A DNA stretch of 64,000 nt from Phormidesmis sp963710175 (lineage in GTDB: Bacteria; Cyanobacteriota; Cyanobacteriia; Phormidesmidales; Phormidesmidaceae), in the NCBI GenBank assembly GCA_963710175.1, contig CAVPZC010000002.1, positions 124,001-188,000 on the forward strand, read 5' to 3'. Under the pieces are notes generated by a model. The model worked only from the letters and a program-made list of their open reading frames with translations, was not told the DNA's origin and searched no databases. Positions within the stretch are counted from its first letter, which is position 1. Each line of letters starts with the position of its first letter. Both the position numbers and the translations under genes were made by a program. Positions 17,634 to 25,345 of the stretch are shown piece after piece.

Positions 17634-19130
17634 TCAGTCTCTCATATTTGGATTAATCACATCTACGGCGTCTGTCTCAACGTGATGTCCGTAGGGGTAA
17701 GGGAGATTTCGAGAGACTTGCCAGGTGATCATCTGGCCGCTTTCGTCAGCGCTGTGTAAGAACAGCCCAGAAGATGTAAAAGCGATCGCACTCACTGGCG
17801 CATCATGGCCTTCTAACTCAAAGACAGTTTTACCGACCCCGTTCTCTGCCTGCATATCCAGCACATAGATCTTGTGGTTGCGACAGCCTACGGCTAAATA
17901 GCGCCCTGAGGGATTAAAAGACAGAGCAGTGATGCCGGGATACTCACGAGCGGTCAGATCGTGTCGCTGGTTGCTGTAGATCCGCAGTCTAGATCCGCAG
18001 CCCACGGCAAGCTTGTAGCCATTGGGACTGAAGCATACAACGCTTGCGTGAGTAGCCGAGGCTAAAGTGTTCACTGGGCCATAGGGATCCAGCGGATTTT
18101 CCCATAGCCTGACACCTTCGTTACCCAGAGCGATCACCAACTGCCCGCCCCGTGAATTAACGGCTATGCTTCGAGCAGCGTGATCGCTTTGTTCTTTGAG
18201 CTGAGATACTTCTCGAATTAAACTGCCATTCCAATTAAACAGCCTTGCTCCACCATCGCCCGTCACCGTCGCAATATATCGCCCAGCAGGGTCTACGGCC
18301 AGCGACATCACGCTGCCGCCCCGCGCTGGAAAAACAATTGCAGTAGCCGGTGAGAAATCAGCAATGCGAACGGTGCCGCCCAACGTGCCGCTGATAAATT
18401 GATTGCGAGTGGGGTGAAACACCACGGTGCTGACTGCGCCGCTATCGCCTAGGTATGCAGGCTCAATCGGGTGGCCCTCACCACTCCACAGGCGAACTGT
18501 CGTATCTAAACTGGCAGTCGCTACCCTTACAGTGGCATTCACATCGGGCGCTAAAACTGACAGATCCGTTACCTTGTCCTGATGGACCTGACGATTGGCA
18601 GCCATTTCGACCTGTGTAATCGGCGTCGTGGGATCTTCTAGGCGAATTTTGCTCAAAGCGTGCCAGGTCTCTGCGCCGACTGCTGCATCGACAGTCAGCC
18701 CCATGTATCGCTGAAAATCTTTGACTACGCGCTCTGTATAGCGGCCAAAAGCACCGTCAGGAGAAGTCTGCATACCAAAAACGTTGAGGACTTCCTGCAA
18801 CAGTTTGACAGCTGGGCCGCTGCTGCCTGCGGTTAAAACAGGCTGCTTGACGGGTGCGCCAGTGTAAAGAGAAAACCAGGTCTGAGGGCCGACCACGCCG
18901 TCTTCAGCAAGAAACATACGGTACTGAAACACCCTCACAGCATAGTCTGTGCGAGTATTGAAGATGCCGCTAACTAGAGGAGGCTGTGTTACATACAGCG
19001 ACAGGAGACTTTGCAACTCGGTGACATCGGGATGAGCTGATCCCAACCGTAGAACTGGTTTTCTGAGCTGATCGATTTTGACTTGTTTGTAAGAGCCAGA
19101 TGAGACGGCGGTACGTGAGATAGCTTGCAT
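17634..19130 (-). CDS. Peptidoglycan-binding (x2) and WD40-repeat fusion protein
   Basis: 498 residues. Two PG_binding_1 repeats lie near residues 25-92 (LRLGSAHPDVTELQSLL... GVVGPQTW) and 95-160 (LTAGSSGPAVKLLQEVL... AAVGAETW). A WD40-type beta-propeller follows from about residue 185 to 490, with blades such as AVSTVVFHPTRNQFISG, SLAVDPAGRYIATVTGDG and ALSFNPSGRYLAVGC. No signal peptide or membrane helix is visible, which is odd for a wall-binding module; in cyanobacteria such PG-binding modules are often found on cytoplasmic proteins. Function unknown; scaffold or binding protein likely. It reads convergently with the esterase remnant. Confidence 0.75.
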   Translation of the reverse strand: MQAISRTAVSSGSYKQVKIDQLRKPVLRLGSAHPDVTELQSLLSLYVTQPPLVSGIFNTRTDYAVRVFQYRMFLAEDGVVGPQTWFSLYTGAPVKQPVLTAGSSGPAVKLLQEVLNVFGMQTSPDGAFGRYTERVVKDFQRYMGLTVDAAVGAETWHALSKIRLEDPTTPITQVEMAANRQVHQDKVTDLSVLAPDVNATVRVATASLDTTVRLWSGEGHPIEPAYLGDSGAVSTVVFHPTRNQFISGTLGGTVRIADFSPATAIVFPARGGSVMSLAVDPAGRYIATVTGDGGARLFNWNGSLIREVSQLKEQSDHAARSIAVNSRGGQLVIALGNEGVRLWENPLDPYGPVNTLASATHASVVCFSPNGYKLAVGCGSRLRIYSNQRHDLTAREYPGITALSFNPSGRYLAVGCRNHKIYVLDMQAENGVGKTVFELEGHDAPVSAIAFTSSGLFLHSADESGQMITWQVSRNLPYPYGHHVETDAVDVINPNMRD

Positions 19131-19265
19131 GGTTTTAGTGGGGTAAAAGAGAGCCTTTGAATAACGGCAACTCTAGCGATCTGAGATAGGACCAACCTAC
19201 AAACAAAAAGAGAAAAAGCTGAGAAGAGCACATACTCTAAACAGCTTAAGAGAACTGTCTTACAG

Positions 19266-20234
19266 TTAGGAAAGCTGCTTCATACCGGGTATGCAAGCGC
19301 TGCAAATCTCTTCAATATGGCGATGATCGGTACCGCAACAGCCGCCAAATACGGTGAGGTTAGATAGAGAATCTCTAAGCTTTGCATATTGATGACCTAG
19401 CTCAGTTGGGCTACCATCGTCCAGCGTTTCGGCTTCATCTAGCTCAGCGTGGCTCAGCCGAGAAGCATTGGCACGAATGCCGTAGATGCGGCTTTTCCAC
19501 TCGCTTGATGAGGCTTCGGCGGTGGCCAAAACGTTCTGAAAGTGAGTGGGATGGGCGCAGTTGATCATGTAGTAAACAGGTGCGCTTTGGGTCTCTCGAT
19601 CAACCTGTTCAATAGCCGCCTGAAGCGACTGCCCCGAGGGTAGATGGCCGTCAGTCTCGACGGTGAAAGAGATCGCAATCGGTAAGCCCGCTGTTTGCGC
19701 AGCTCGGGCAATGCCAATGGCTTCTTCAGCATAGGTCATGGTGATTGCACAGGCCATGTCAGCCCCGGCTGAGGTAAAAGCGGCGATTTGCTCGGTGTGG
19801 TAGCGCTCTGCGGTGTCGGCATCCATCAGGCTGGTGGGGCTGTAGCCATCACCTCTAGGGCCAACACAGCCGCTCACAACCATAGGAGACTGCGAAGTTT
19901 CGCTTTCAGCGCGGATTTCTTGCAGCAGGGCGATCGCTCTTTCGTTCAGATCAGCCAATCCTTTTGCCGTATATCCCAGCCGCTGCCCCCAGTCGCTGCT
20001 CGCTCGCCACGTGGGGCTTTCGAGGATTAAACCCGTCTCGTATTTTTGGGCGATCGCCACATATTTCTCATAGTAGCGGCGCAGCGTCTCTCTTCCCATC
20101 AAGTCTTTAAGTAAAACAAACGCTGCAAAGTCAGGCAAGACAATGCCCTGATGAAATATCAGCACGGTCTCTAAGCCACCATCTGTAATGAAAGGCGCGT
20201 GCAGCTGGGGCAAATGATCTCTATATTGGGTCAT
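19266..20234 (-). CDS. mmuM: Homocysteine S-methyltransferase
   Basis: 322 residues from the ATG at 20234, which has a GAGGAA ribosome-binding site about 10 bp upstream; an in-frame TTG at 20252 is less likely. A TIM-barrel homocysteine methyltransferase: FITDGGLETVLIF at the start, the zinc cysteine in MINCAHPTHF, and the paired zinc cysteines in GGCCGTDHRHI near the end. The enzyme methylates homocysteine to methionine, with S-methylmethionine or S-adenosylmethionine as donor in this family. Cytoplasmic. The symbol is by family; the donor is not proven. Confidence 0.85.
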   Translation of the reverse strand: MTQYRDHLPQLHAPFITDGGLETVLIFHQGIVLPDFAAFVLLKDLMGRETLRRYYEKYVAIAQKYETGLILESPTWRASSDWGQRLGYTAKGLADLNERAIALLQEIRAESETSQSPMVVSGCVGPRGDGYSPTSLMDADTAERYHTEQIAAFTSAGADMACAITMTYAEEAIGIARAAQTAGLPIAISFTVETDGHLPSGQSLQAAIEQVDRETQSAPVYYMINCAHPTHFQNVLATAEASSSEWKSRIYGIRANASRLSHAELDEAETLDDGSPTELGHQYAKLRDSLSNLTVFGGCCGTDHRHIEEICSACIPGMKQLS

Positions 20235-20279
20235 GAGTTTTGTTTTCCTCAAATGTTGTTAGTTTTTGCAGAGAGTCGG

Positions 20280-20450
20280 TTAAAAAAGCGACTCTCTGGC
20301 AATGGTTTCGTTGCGAAGAATTTCTAGCCGAGAGTCTGACTGGCGCTGAGGACTTGGCGGGTCGAAAGAATGAATGATGAGCGATCGCCCTGGCACAGCC
20401 AGCGCCAGCATGAGCATGAGCCGATAGAAGGTAGACGTGTGATTAGCCAT
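20280..20450 (-). CDS. Possible small secreted or membrane peptide, 56 residues
   Basis: An open frame from ATG at 20450 to TAA at 20280, with a good AGGAG ribosome-binding site 8-9 bases before the start. The N-terminus (FYRLMLMLALAVPG) looks like a short signal or membrane segment; the rest is polar. It lies 46 bp upstream of the homocysteine methyltransferase on the same strand, so it could be a leader peptide. No family recognised. The end of the frame lies in an inverted repeat (GAGAGTCG / CGACTCTC, 20271-20297). Confidence 0.35.
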   Translation of the reverse strand: MANHTSTFYRLMLMLALAVPGRSLIIHSFDPPSPQRQSDSRLEILRNETIARESLF

Positions 20451-20772
20451 AGTATTGGCTCCTGAATTTGAAAAGGCGGTGGCAAAAGCTGCTTTAAGTC
20501 CAAACAGGTCAAAGCTGCTGCTGCAACCAACGCTAGATTAGAAAGCAATAGAGAATAATACGGGAAGTGTCTCGCCTGAATGCCCTCATCCAAATAGTTG
20601 CATCTGGCACGCAGCTAACGCATGGGACCGATGCGTTTTCTTCAGCGCTTCTCGGTTTCTTCCCGATTGGCTGATACGCTTTGCCTAAGTTGGTAAGCGC
20701 TATCGCTTTTAGCTATCGGTTCGCGCATCCGGCCTGGCCAATTTTAGAGAGGGCAGTGCCCACCGAGTATGA

Positions 20773-23154
20773 ATGACAGCAGAGCCCCCTATTACCCCTA
20801 TCACGTCACCTTCTCGGAAAACTGCCAAAAAGCGATCGCTCAGATCTGTCCTGGTAATTCCGCTGGTTGTACAGATTTTTACCGTGGTTGGGCTGACTGG
20901 CTACTTCTCATGGCGAAACAGTCAGCGTGCTGTCAATACTGTGGCCTCGCAGCTCCGTAGCGAGATCTCTCAGCGCATTCAAAACAAGCTGACAGACTAT
21001 GCCAAGCTGCCCCACCTGATCAACCAAATCAATGCCGATGCCGTACGCCAGGGCACCCTCAAAACTCAAGCGCTTAGCAGCGATCGCTACCTCTGGCAGC
21101 AGATTCAGTTTCTAGATAATGTCGCCTGGCTGTACTTTGGGGCTGAGGCTGACGGTGCCTTTGTCGGCGTTACCCGCACCCCAGAGCAAACCTTTAAAGC
21201 GGTCGTTAACGAACCGACTTCCGACTTCCACGGACAGTTTTACCAGCTGGATGAAAGCGGTGATCGCACCCAGCTGTTGGAGACTAACCCCGAGCACTAC
21301 GACGCCCGCACTCGCCCCTGGTACCGGGCTGCGGTCAAAGCCCAAGGCGAAGTTTGGAGCGATATTTATCCGGCGGTGGGATTACAGCAGCTGATTGTCA
21401 GCGCGGCGCTGCCGGTCTACAGCGGTGAAGATTTGTTGGGGGTTGTCGCCACCGATTTCTCACTTGACGATATCTCCCAGGTGCTCACTAGCGTTGATAT
21501 GAGCCGATCAGGGCAAGCTTTCGTTATGGAGAGTTCGGGGCTATTGGTCGCCACTTCTACAGGTGAAACGCCTTATGTGTCAGAAGCTGATGGACTACAG
21601 CGGCTAGAGGCAACCGCCAGCAGCAACCCGATCACTCGCCAAACCGCCCAGGGCATTACTACTGCTCTACCGCTCGAAACCTTTACCGGTGACGCTCAGC
21701 TCCCTTTAACCATTGACGGTGAGAAACAGTTTGTCCAGGTCTCTCACTTTGCCGACCAGCGCGGCATCAACTGGTTAGTAGTCGTGGTTGTTCCGCAGTC
21801 GGCATTCATGGCAGAGATCAACGCCAACACCCGCACCACTATTTTGCTTTGTCTGGCTTCGCTCTCAGTGGCTACCCTGGTCGGATGGTTAACCGCCCGG
21901 CGCATTGCTCGGCCAGTGTTGGCACTGAGCAAAATGAGTCAGGCGATCGCTCACTCTCTATCTAGTGAGTCTCTATCCGGCTCCCAGTCAGCCCCGCCTA
22001 ACTTGTCCACAACAGATCTCGCTCAGCAAATCGCCCCTCAGCCTATCGCTGAAATCGACACGCTGGCCCAATCATTTGGCCAGATGGCCAGTCAATTACA
22101 GGCGTCTTTAATCGCCCTAGAAAAGAACAACGAAGCTTTAGAAGCGCGCGTGCAGCAGCGGACGCTGGCCCTAGCTCAAGCCAAAGAACAGGCAGATGCT
22201 TCCAATCGGGCCAAGAGTGAATTTCTCGCCCGCATGAGCCACGAACTGCGCACGCCGCTCAACGCCATCTTAGGATTTTCTCAACTGCTGCTGCACGATG
22301 CCACGCTCCGGCCCGAGCAGCAGGAAAACCTGGGCGTTATCAACCGCAGCGGCGCGCATCTGCTGATGCTGATTAATGATGTGTTAGAGATGTCTCAGCA
22401 CAACACCTCAGACCAAAGTAGCCAGTTCACAAAGGCGGCGGCTAGCCCCTCCGAACTGTCGGCGCAGTCCTCAGGTCAGCCGCTGCCAAATCGCCAGGTG
22501 CTCACCCTCGCCCCCCGGCAGCCCACTTACCGGGTGCTGATTGTCAGTGAGCAGAGACTGACCCGGCAGCGGCTGACCCTACTGCTTGCGCAAGTCGGCT
22601 TTCAGGTAAAAGAATCGGCCAATAGAGAAAACGCGATCGCCCTTAACCAAACCTGGCAACCGCATCTCGTCTGGCTAGAGGCCACCTTAACCAGTCCGCC
22701 TACCACTGCGCAGCAGCTCAAAACCAGCCGCCACTGCCCCGCCGTCATCGCCCTGATTGAACAAAACACGCCCCCATCTCTGGCAACAGACCTGAGCCAA
22801 GACTGCGATGATACGGTCGCTATTCCCTTTCACAACCGCCTGATCTTTCAAAAGCTGAGCGAGCACTTAGGCGCACAGTATCTCTACAATGACACTCAGC
22901 CGCCGACTGAACAGGCTGATGCCTCTATAGCGGGCTCACCCCTGACCGCAGCAGATTTGGTAGTGATGCCACAGCCCTGGATAGCGGCATTACATGCAGC
23001 AGCTTTGCAGGTGGATAGCGATCGCCTCAGACAGCTCACCCAGACGATTCCTCAGCAGCACACCCGCCTGTCAGCCGCGCTAGAGACCTTAGTAAACACC
23101 TTTGACTACGATAAAATACTCGAGCTGAGCCAGCCACCCGCTACACCGTCCTAG
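20773..23154 (+). CDS. Cache-HAMP sensor with HisKA but no ATPase, and degenerate receiver
   Basis: 793 residues. Order: an N-terminal transmembrane helix (~28-48), an extracytoplasmic Cache-type domain (~50-350, with RPWYRAAVKAQGEVWSDIY), a second helix (~355-375), HAMP (ARRIARPVLALSKMSQAI), a coiled coil, then a HisKA dimerisation helix with the H-box MSHELRTPLNAILGF (H490). The usual HATPase_c domain is missing: only ~40 linker residues separate HisKA from a receiver-like domain (~587-710). That domain aligns with the receiver of the kinase at 35634-38537, but the acidic pair is SE, the phosphoacceptor Asp is Glu (WLEATLT), and the conserved Thr and Lys are Ile. It cannot autophosphorylate by the normal route. 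It may sense a ligand and act through a partner kinase, or be a decaying gene; the frame is fully intact. Confidence 0.85.
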   Translation: MTAEPPITPITSPSRKTAKKRSLRSVLVIPLVVQIFTVVGLTGYFSWRNSQRAVNTVASQLRSEISQRIQNKLTDYAKLPHLINQINADAVRQGTLKTQALSSDRYLWQQIQFLDNVAWLYFGAEADGAFVGVTRTPEQTFKAVVNEPTSDFHGQFYQLDESGDRTQLLETNPEHYDARTRPWYRAAVKAQGEVWSDIYPAVGLQQLIVSAALPVYSGEDLLGVVATDFSLDDISQVLTSVDMSRSGQAFVMESSGLLVATSTGETPYVSEADGLQRLEATASSNPITRQTAQGITTALPLETFTGDAQLPLTIDGEKQFVQVSHFADQRGINWLVVVVVPQSAFMAEINANTRTTILLCLASLSVATLVGWLTARRIARPVLALSKMSQAIAHSLSSESLSGSQSAPPNLSTTDLAQQIAPQPIAEIDTLAQSFGQMASQLQASLIALEKNNEALEARVQQRTLALAQAKEQADASNRAKSEFLARMSHELRTPLNAILGFSQLLLHDATLRPEQQENLGVINRSGAHLLMLINDVLEMSQHNTSDQSSQFTKAAASPSELSAQSSGQPLPNRQVLTLAPRQPTYRVLIVSEQRLTRQRLTLLLAQVGFQVKESANRENAIALNQTWQPHLVWLEATLTSPPTTAQQLKTSRHCPAVIALIEQNTPPSLATDLSQDCDDTVAIPFHNRLIFQKLSEHLGAQYLYNDTQPPTEQADASIAGSPLTAADLVVMPQPWIAALHAAALQVDSDRLRQLTQTIPQQHTRLSAALETLVNTFDYDKILELSQPPATPS

Positions 23155-23293
23155 CCACACCGCGCCGCCTTCTAAATTCTTAATATATCTACCTCAAGGT
23201 ATTCATCCAGGCGCTCAGGTTTCGTCCTTAGACAGACGCTTAACCCACCAAAATTTGGTGGAATGGAGAGCGTAAACGACGGAGAGAACATTT

Positions 23294-23830
23294 ATGAAAC
23301 CTATTAGCATAGGCTTAAGCAAAGAGCAAAGACAAGGCGTGATCGATCTACTCAACAAGGATCTATCTGATTCCTATCTGCTTATCATCAAAACGAAAAA
23401 GTACCATTGGGACGTTGTTGGGCCACAGTTCAGAACCCTACACGAGCTCTGGGAAGAGCATTACCAAGCCATCAGCATGAATATTGATGCCATCGCTGAG
23501 CGAATCAGAACATTGGGTGGATACCCCATCGGCACCGCCAAAGGATTTGTAGAAAATGCCACGCTGCGTGAGCATCCCGGTGACCTACCCAGTGCTGAAG
23601 AAATGGTAGAGCGCTTAGTCAGCGACCACGAGCAGGTGATCCGCAATCTGCGCGATCACATTGACCAGAGCGGTGACAATTACCACGATGAAGGTACAGC
23701 TGACTTCTTGACTGGTCTCATGGAACAGCACGAGGAAATGGCTTGGATGCTGCGCTCCTTCATCGAAGGTACCAGCCTCTCACCCACTGGCCAGCGTGAG
23801 TCTGACCTGAAGACGCCAACCGCTGTCTAG
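23294..23830 (+). CDS. dps: Dps-family ferritin-like DNA-protection protein
   Basis: 178 residues. A four-helix ferritin-like protein with the Dps di-iron site at the dimer interface: H38 (KKYHWDVVG), H50, E54, D65 and E69 (MNIDAIAERIRTLGG). It assembles as a dodecamer that oxidises ferrous iron, usually with hydrogen peroxide, and stores it, protecting DNA. The start has a GGAGAG ribosome-binding site 8-9 bases upstream. No basic N-terminal tail is obvious, so direct DNA binding is uncertain. The preceding stretch (23155-23293) carries no other gene. Confidence 0.92.
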   Translation: MKPISIGLSKEQRQGVIDLLNKDLSDSYLLIIKTKKYHWDVVGPQFRTLHELWEEHYQAISMNIDAIAERIRTLGGYPIGTAKGFVENATLREHPGDLPSAEEMVERLVSDHEQVIRNLRDHIDQSGDNYHDEGTADFLTGLMEQHEEMAWMLRSFIEGTSLSPTGQRESDLKTPTAV

Positions 23831-23991
23831 GTAGTCGGCGCGGCTGTAAGCGCAACCGCAACGCTGGCGAATATCAGCTGCTGACAGAAAGTGCGGGTGG
23901 GCAGGAGATCCACAAGATTGGGCCGATTGCCCGCGCCTATGGGCGACTGTGCAGCGGAGTAGAGGGCTTTTCATCTAAGGTTCGCACCTAC

Positions 23992-24154
23992 CTTTCAGAA
24001 AATGTTCAAAAAGACTTTGTTGAGAAGTATAACGAACGTCTATTGTGAGCGTGAAGGCTCTTTGAAAGCCAAGAAGGCAGTTTGGGACATGATTCACGAG
24101 CGCTATGATGAGGGCGATAGCGGCGTCTGGTCTAAGCGAAAAGCAGCGGTGTAG
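23992..24154 (+). pseudogene. Frameshifted ChaB-like gene
   Basis: Two adjacent frames together read like a ChaB protein: LSENVQKDFVEKYNERLL up to 24045, then, after one extra base, EREGSLKAKKAVW...YDEGDSGVW to the TAG at 24152-24154. The spacing of hydrophobic and aromatic residues (W...Y..GDSGVW) follows the ChaB family, small proteins named for cation-transport regulation in E. coli. The first frame is open from just after dps but I recognise nothing there. A single-base indel, real or from sequencing, breaks the gene. Confidence 0.5.
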
Positions 24155-24214
24155 GGCAGGGTGCGGCTAGATCTATGCCAAACGCTTTCTCAACGAATAT
24201 TATTTAGCTTGCAG

Positions 24215-24244
24215 AAGGTTTCAGTTAATGACTGGAACCTTTTT
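24215..24244 (+). terminator. Terminator after the dps / ChaB remnant
   Basis: An 11-bp stem (AAGGTTTCAGT / ACTGGAACCTT, one G-T pair) with a 5-base loop, followed by a T run. It ends the plus-strand transcript before the psb35-like gene. Confidence 0.75.
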
Positions 24245-24357
24245 GCATCCGGAGACACCCCTATAGAGATACCCAAAAATCTATAGAGGGATAGATGTCC
24301 TTAGTTTGCACCCTCTCATATGATTTGCTTAGCCAAATTTATTAAGAGGTGTTTTAG

Positions 24358-24540
24358 ATGAGCATATTAATGGAAGTCATTTCTGAGTCAGCGCCCTATG
24401 CTTTTTCATTGACGACTGTGGCGATTGTCGGTTTTATTGCAGCAACGACCATCGGCTCAATTGCTTGGTATAACTCAAAGCGACCTGTAGGTTGGGAAGA
24501 CAAAGAGCGCCCAGATATCGTTCCCGATGTTGAGAAATAG
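24358..24540 (+). CDS. Psb35-like small photosystem II assembly protein
   Basis: 60 residues: a short lumenal or periplasmic start, one transmembrane helix (about 17-38, AIVGFIAATTIGSIAW) and a conserved polar tail with YNSKRPVGWEDKERPDIVP. The helix end and this tail match what I recall of Psb35 (Ssl2148 type), a single-helix protein bound to the CP47 module during photosystem II assembly. An AGAGG ribosome-binding site lies 9 bases before the ATG. It is flanked by strong terminators, so it is a single-gene transcript. An imperfect inverted repeat (about 24257-24291) lies in its leader. Confidence 0.6.
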   Translation: MSILMEVISESAPYAFSLTTVAIVGFIAATTIGSIAWYNSKRPVGWEDKERPDIVPDVEK

Positions 24541-24565
24541 TATTACTCGATAGTATTGCTTGGAA

Positions 24566-24604
24566 AAATGGCTGAGGCGACTTAATACGCCTCAGCCATT
24601 TTTA
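24566..24604 (+). terminator. Terminator of the psb35-like gene
   Basis: A perfect 14-bp stem (AAATGGCTGAGGCG / CGCCTCAGCCATTT), 9-base loop, followed by T residues. Confidence 0.9.
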
Positions 24605-24620
24605 ATGAGTCATTTACAGA

Positions 24621-24653
24621 TAAGCGCCCGTGGCTAACTGCTACGGGCGCTTA
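24621..24653 (-). terminator. Hairpin terminator for the convergent gene ending at 24669
   Basis: A perfect 11-bp stem (TAAGCGCCCGT / ACGGGCGCTTA) with an 11-base loop. It lies 16 bp past the stop codon of the minus-strand gene. The T run after it is weak, so it may work together with the adjacent hairpin. Confidence 0.6.
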
Positions 24654-24668
24654 TTCTTCAGACTTAGT

Positions 24669-24905
24669 TCACTCTTCAGACTTTAGATCGCCAGGTTCAT
24701 CAACATACATCTCAGGCTCAATCGCGTAATTGTTGGTAAGCCCTTCATTGCTAGTGGTATAGCCAGCCGTCGTATCTACTTCGCCTTCTGTATTTTCTGG
24801 CGTGTTCTTGTAGTCTTCGCCTTCGCGCTCTTTGCGAGCCGCTGTCTCCGCCGGTACGATGCCTCTGTCAAAGGTATCGGACTGAGTGCCTTCTGACTTT
24901 TCCAT
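24669..24905 (-). CDS. Small acidic, probably disordered protein of unknown function
   Basis: 78 residues from the ATG at 24905, preceded by AAGGAA about 10 bases upstream; an in-frame TTG six bases earlier is possible. Rich in Glu, Thr, Asn and Gly, with no hydrophobic core or membrane segment, so likely intrinsically disordered. A clear ribosome-binding site and a terminator make it a credible gene. I do not recognise a family. Confidence 0.65.
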   Translation of the reverse strand: MEKSEGTQSDTFDRGIVPAETAARKEREGEDYKNTPENTEGEVDTTAGYTTSNEGLTNNYAIEPEMYVDEPGDLKSEE

Positions 24906-24996
24906 AGCCAAATGTTTCCTTTTTCTAAATGTGCTGTTTTACTTTGATTTATGTATCTTCTATGTATTCAAAGGGTATATATTCACGTAAAGCATC

Positions 24997-25017
24997 GTTC
25001 AAATCTCTGATTTGAAC
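24997..25017. repeat. Perfect 9-bp inverted repeat
   Basis: GTTCAAATC, three bases, GATTTGAAC: a perfect dyad in the 440-base gap between two divergent genes (24906-25345). It could be a regulator site or small hairpin. Apart from this and the repeats at 25187 I see nothing else in the gap. Confidence 0.5.
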
Positions 25018-25186
25018 CTCTTCCTCAAGCTGTAAAAACAGTAGATTGTAGATCTTTCTTTAGGCGGATTCTCTATGAACCTATCTCCGCTGCTTGGCGA
25101 GGCGACACAGTCCAGTCAGGTCGTCGCATGAGAAATTGCCTGAAAAACGTCTAGCAAGGATGGTGATTTCTCTCAATAAGAGCACA

Positions 25187-25222
25187 CGTTACAAAACTGT
25201 CATTCGACCGTTACAAACCTGT
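25187..25222 (+). promoter_or_regulatory. Direct repeats resembling RpaB (HLR1) half-sites
   Basis: CGTTACAAAACTGT and CGTTACAAACCTGT, 22 bp apart start to start (two helical turns). Each contains GTTACAAA, fitting the (G/T)TTACA(A/T)(A/T) half-site recognised by the high-light regulator RpaB, though the usual spacing is 10-11 bp. They lie about 125 bp upstream of the lipoprotein start at 25346. Confidence 0.4.
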
Positions 25223-25345
25223 GATGAATGGCGGTGATGATGAGCCTATCGAGTTTCAGTTTCTGAAACCCAGTGTCTGTTGGCAAAATCAGTTGCCACA
25301 CTGAAAGCATCGATCAATAACAGCCCATCACTCAGAAGAAATATT

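Noticed and set aside
20324..20593. An 89-residue frame overlapping the 56-residue peptide
   Set aside because: It starts at a TTG without a ribosome-binding site; the overlapping frame with AGGAG and ATG is the better candidate.
24995..25020. GTTCAAATC looked like a tRNA T-arm
   Set aside because: The sequence is a perfect short palindrome with no acceptor or anticodon stem around it; not a tRNA.
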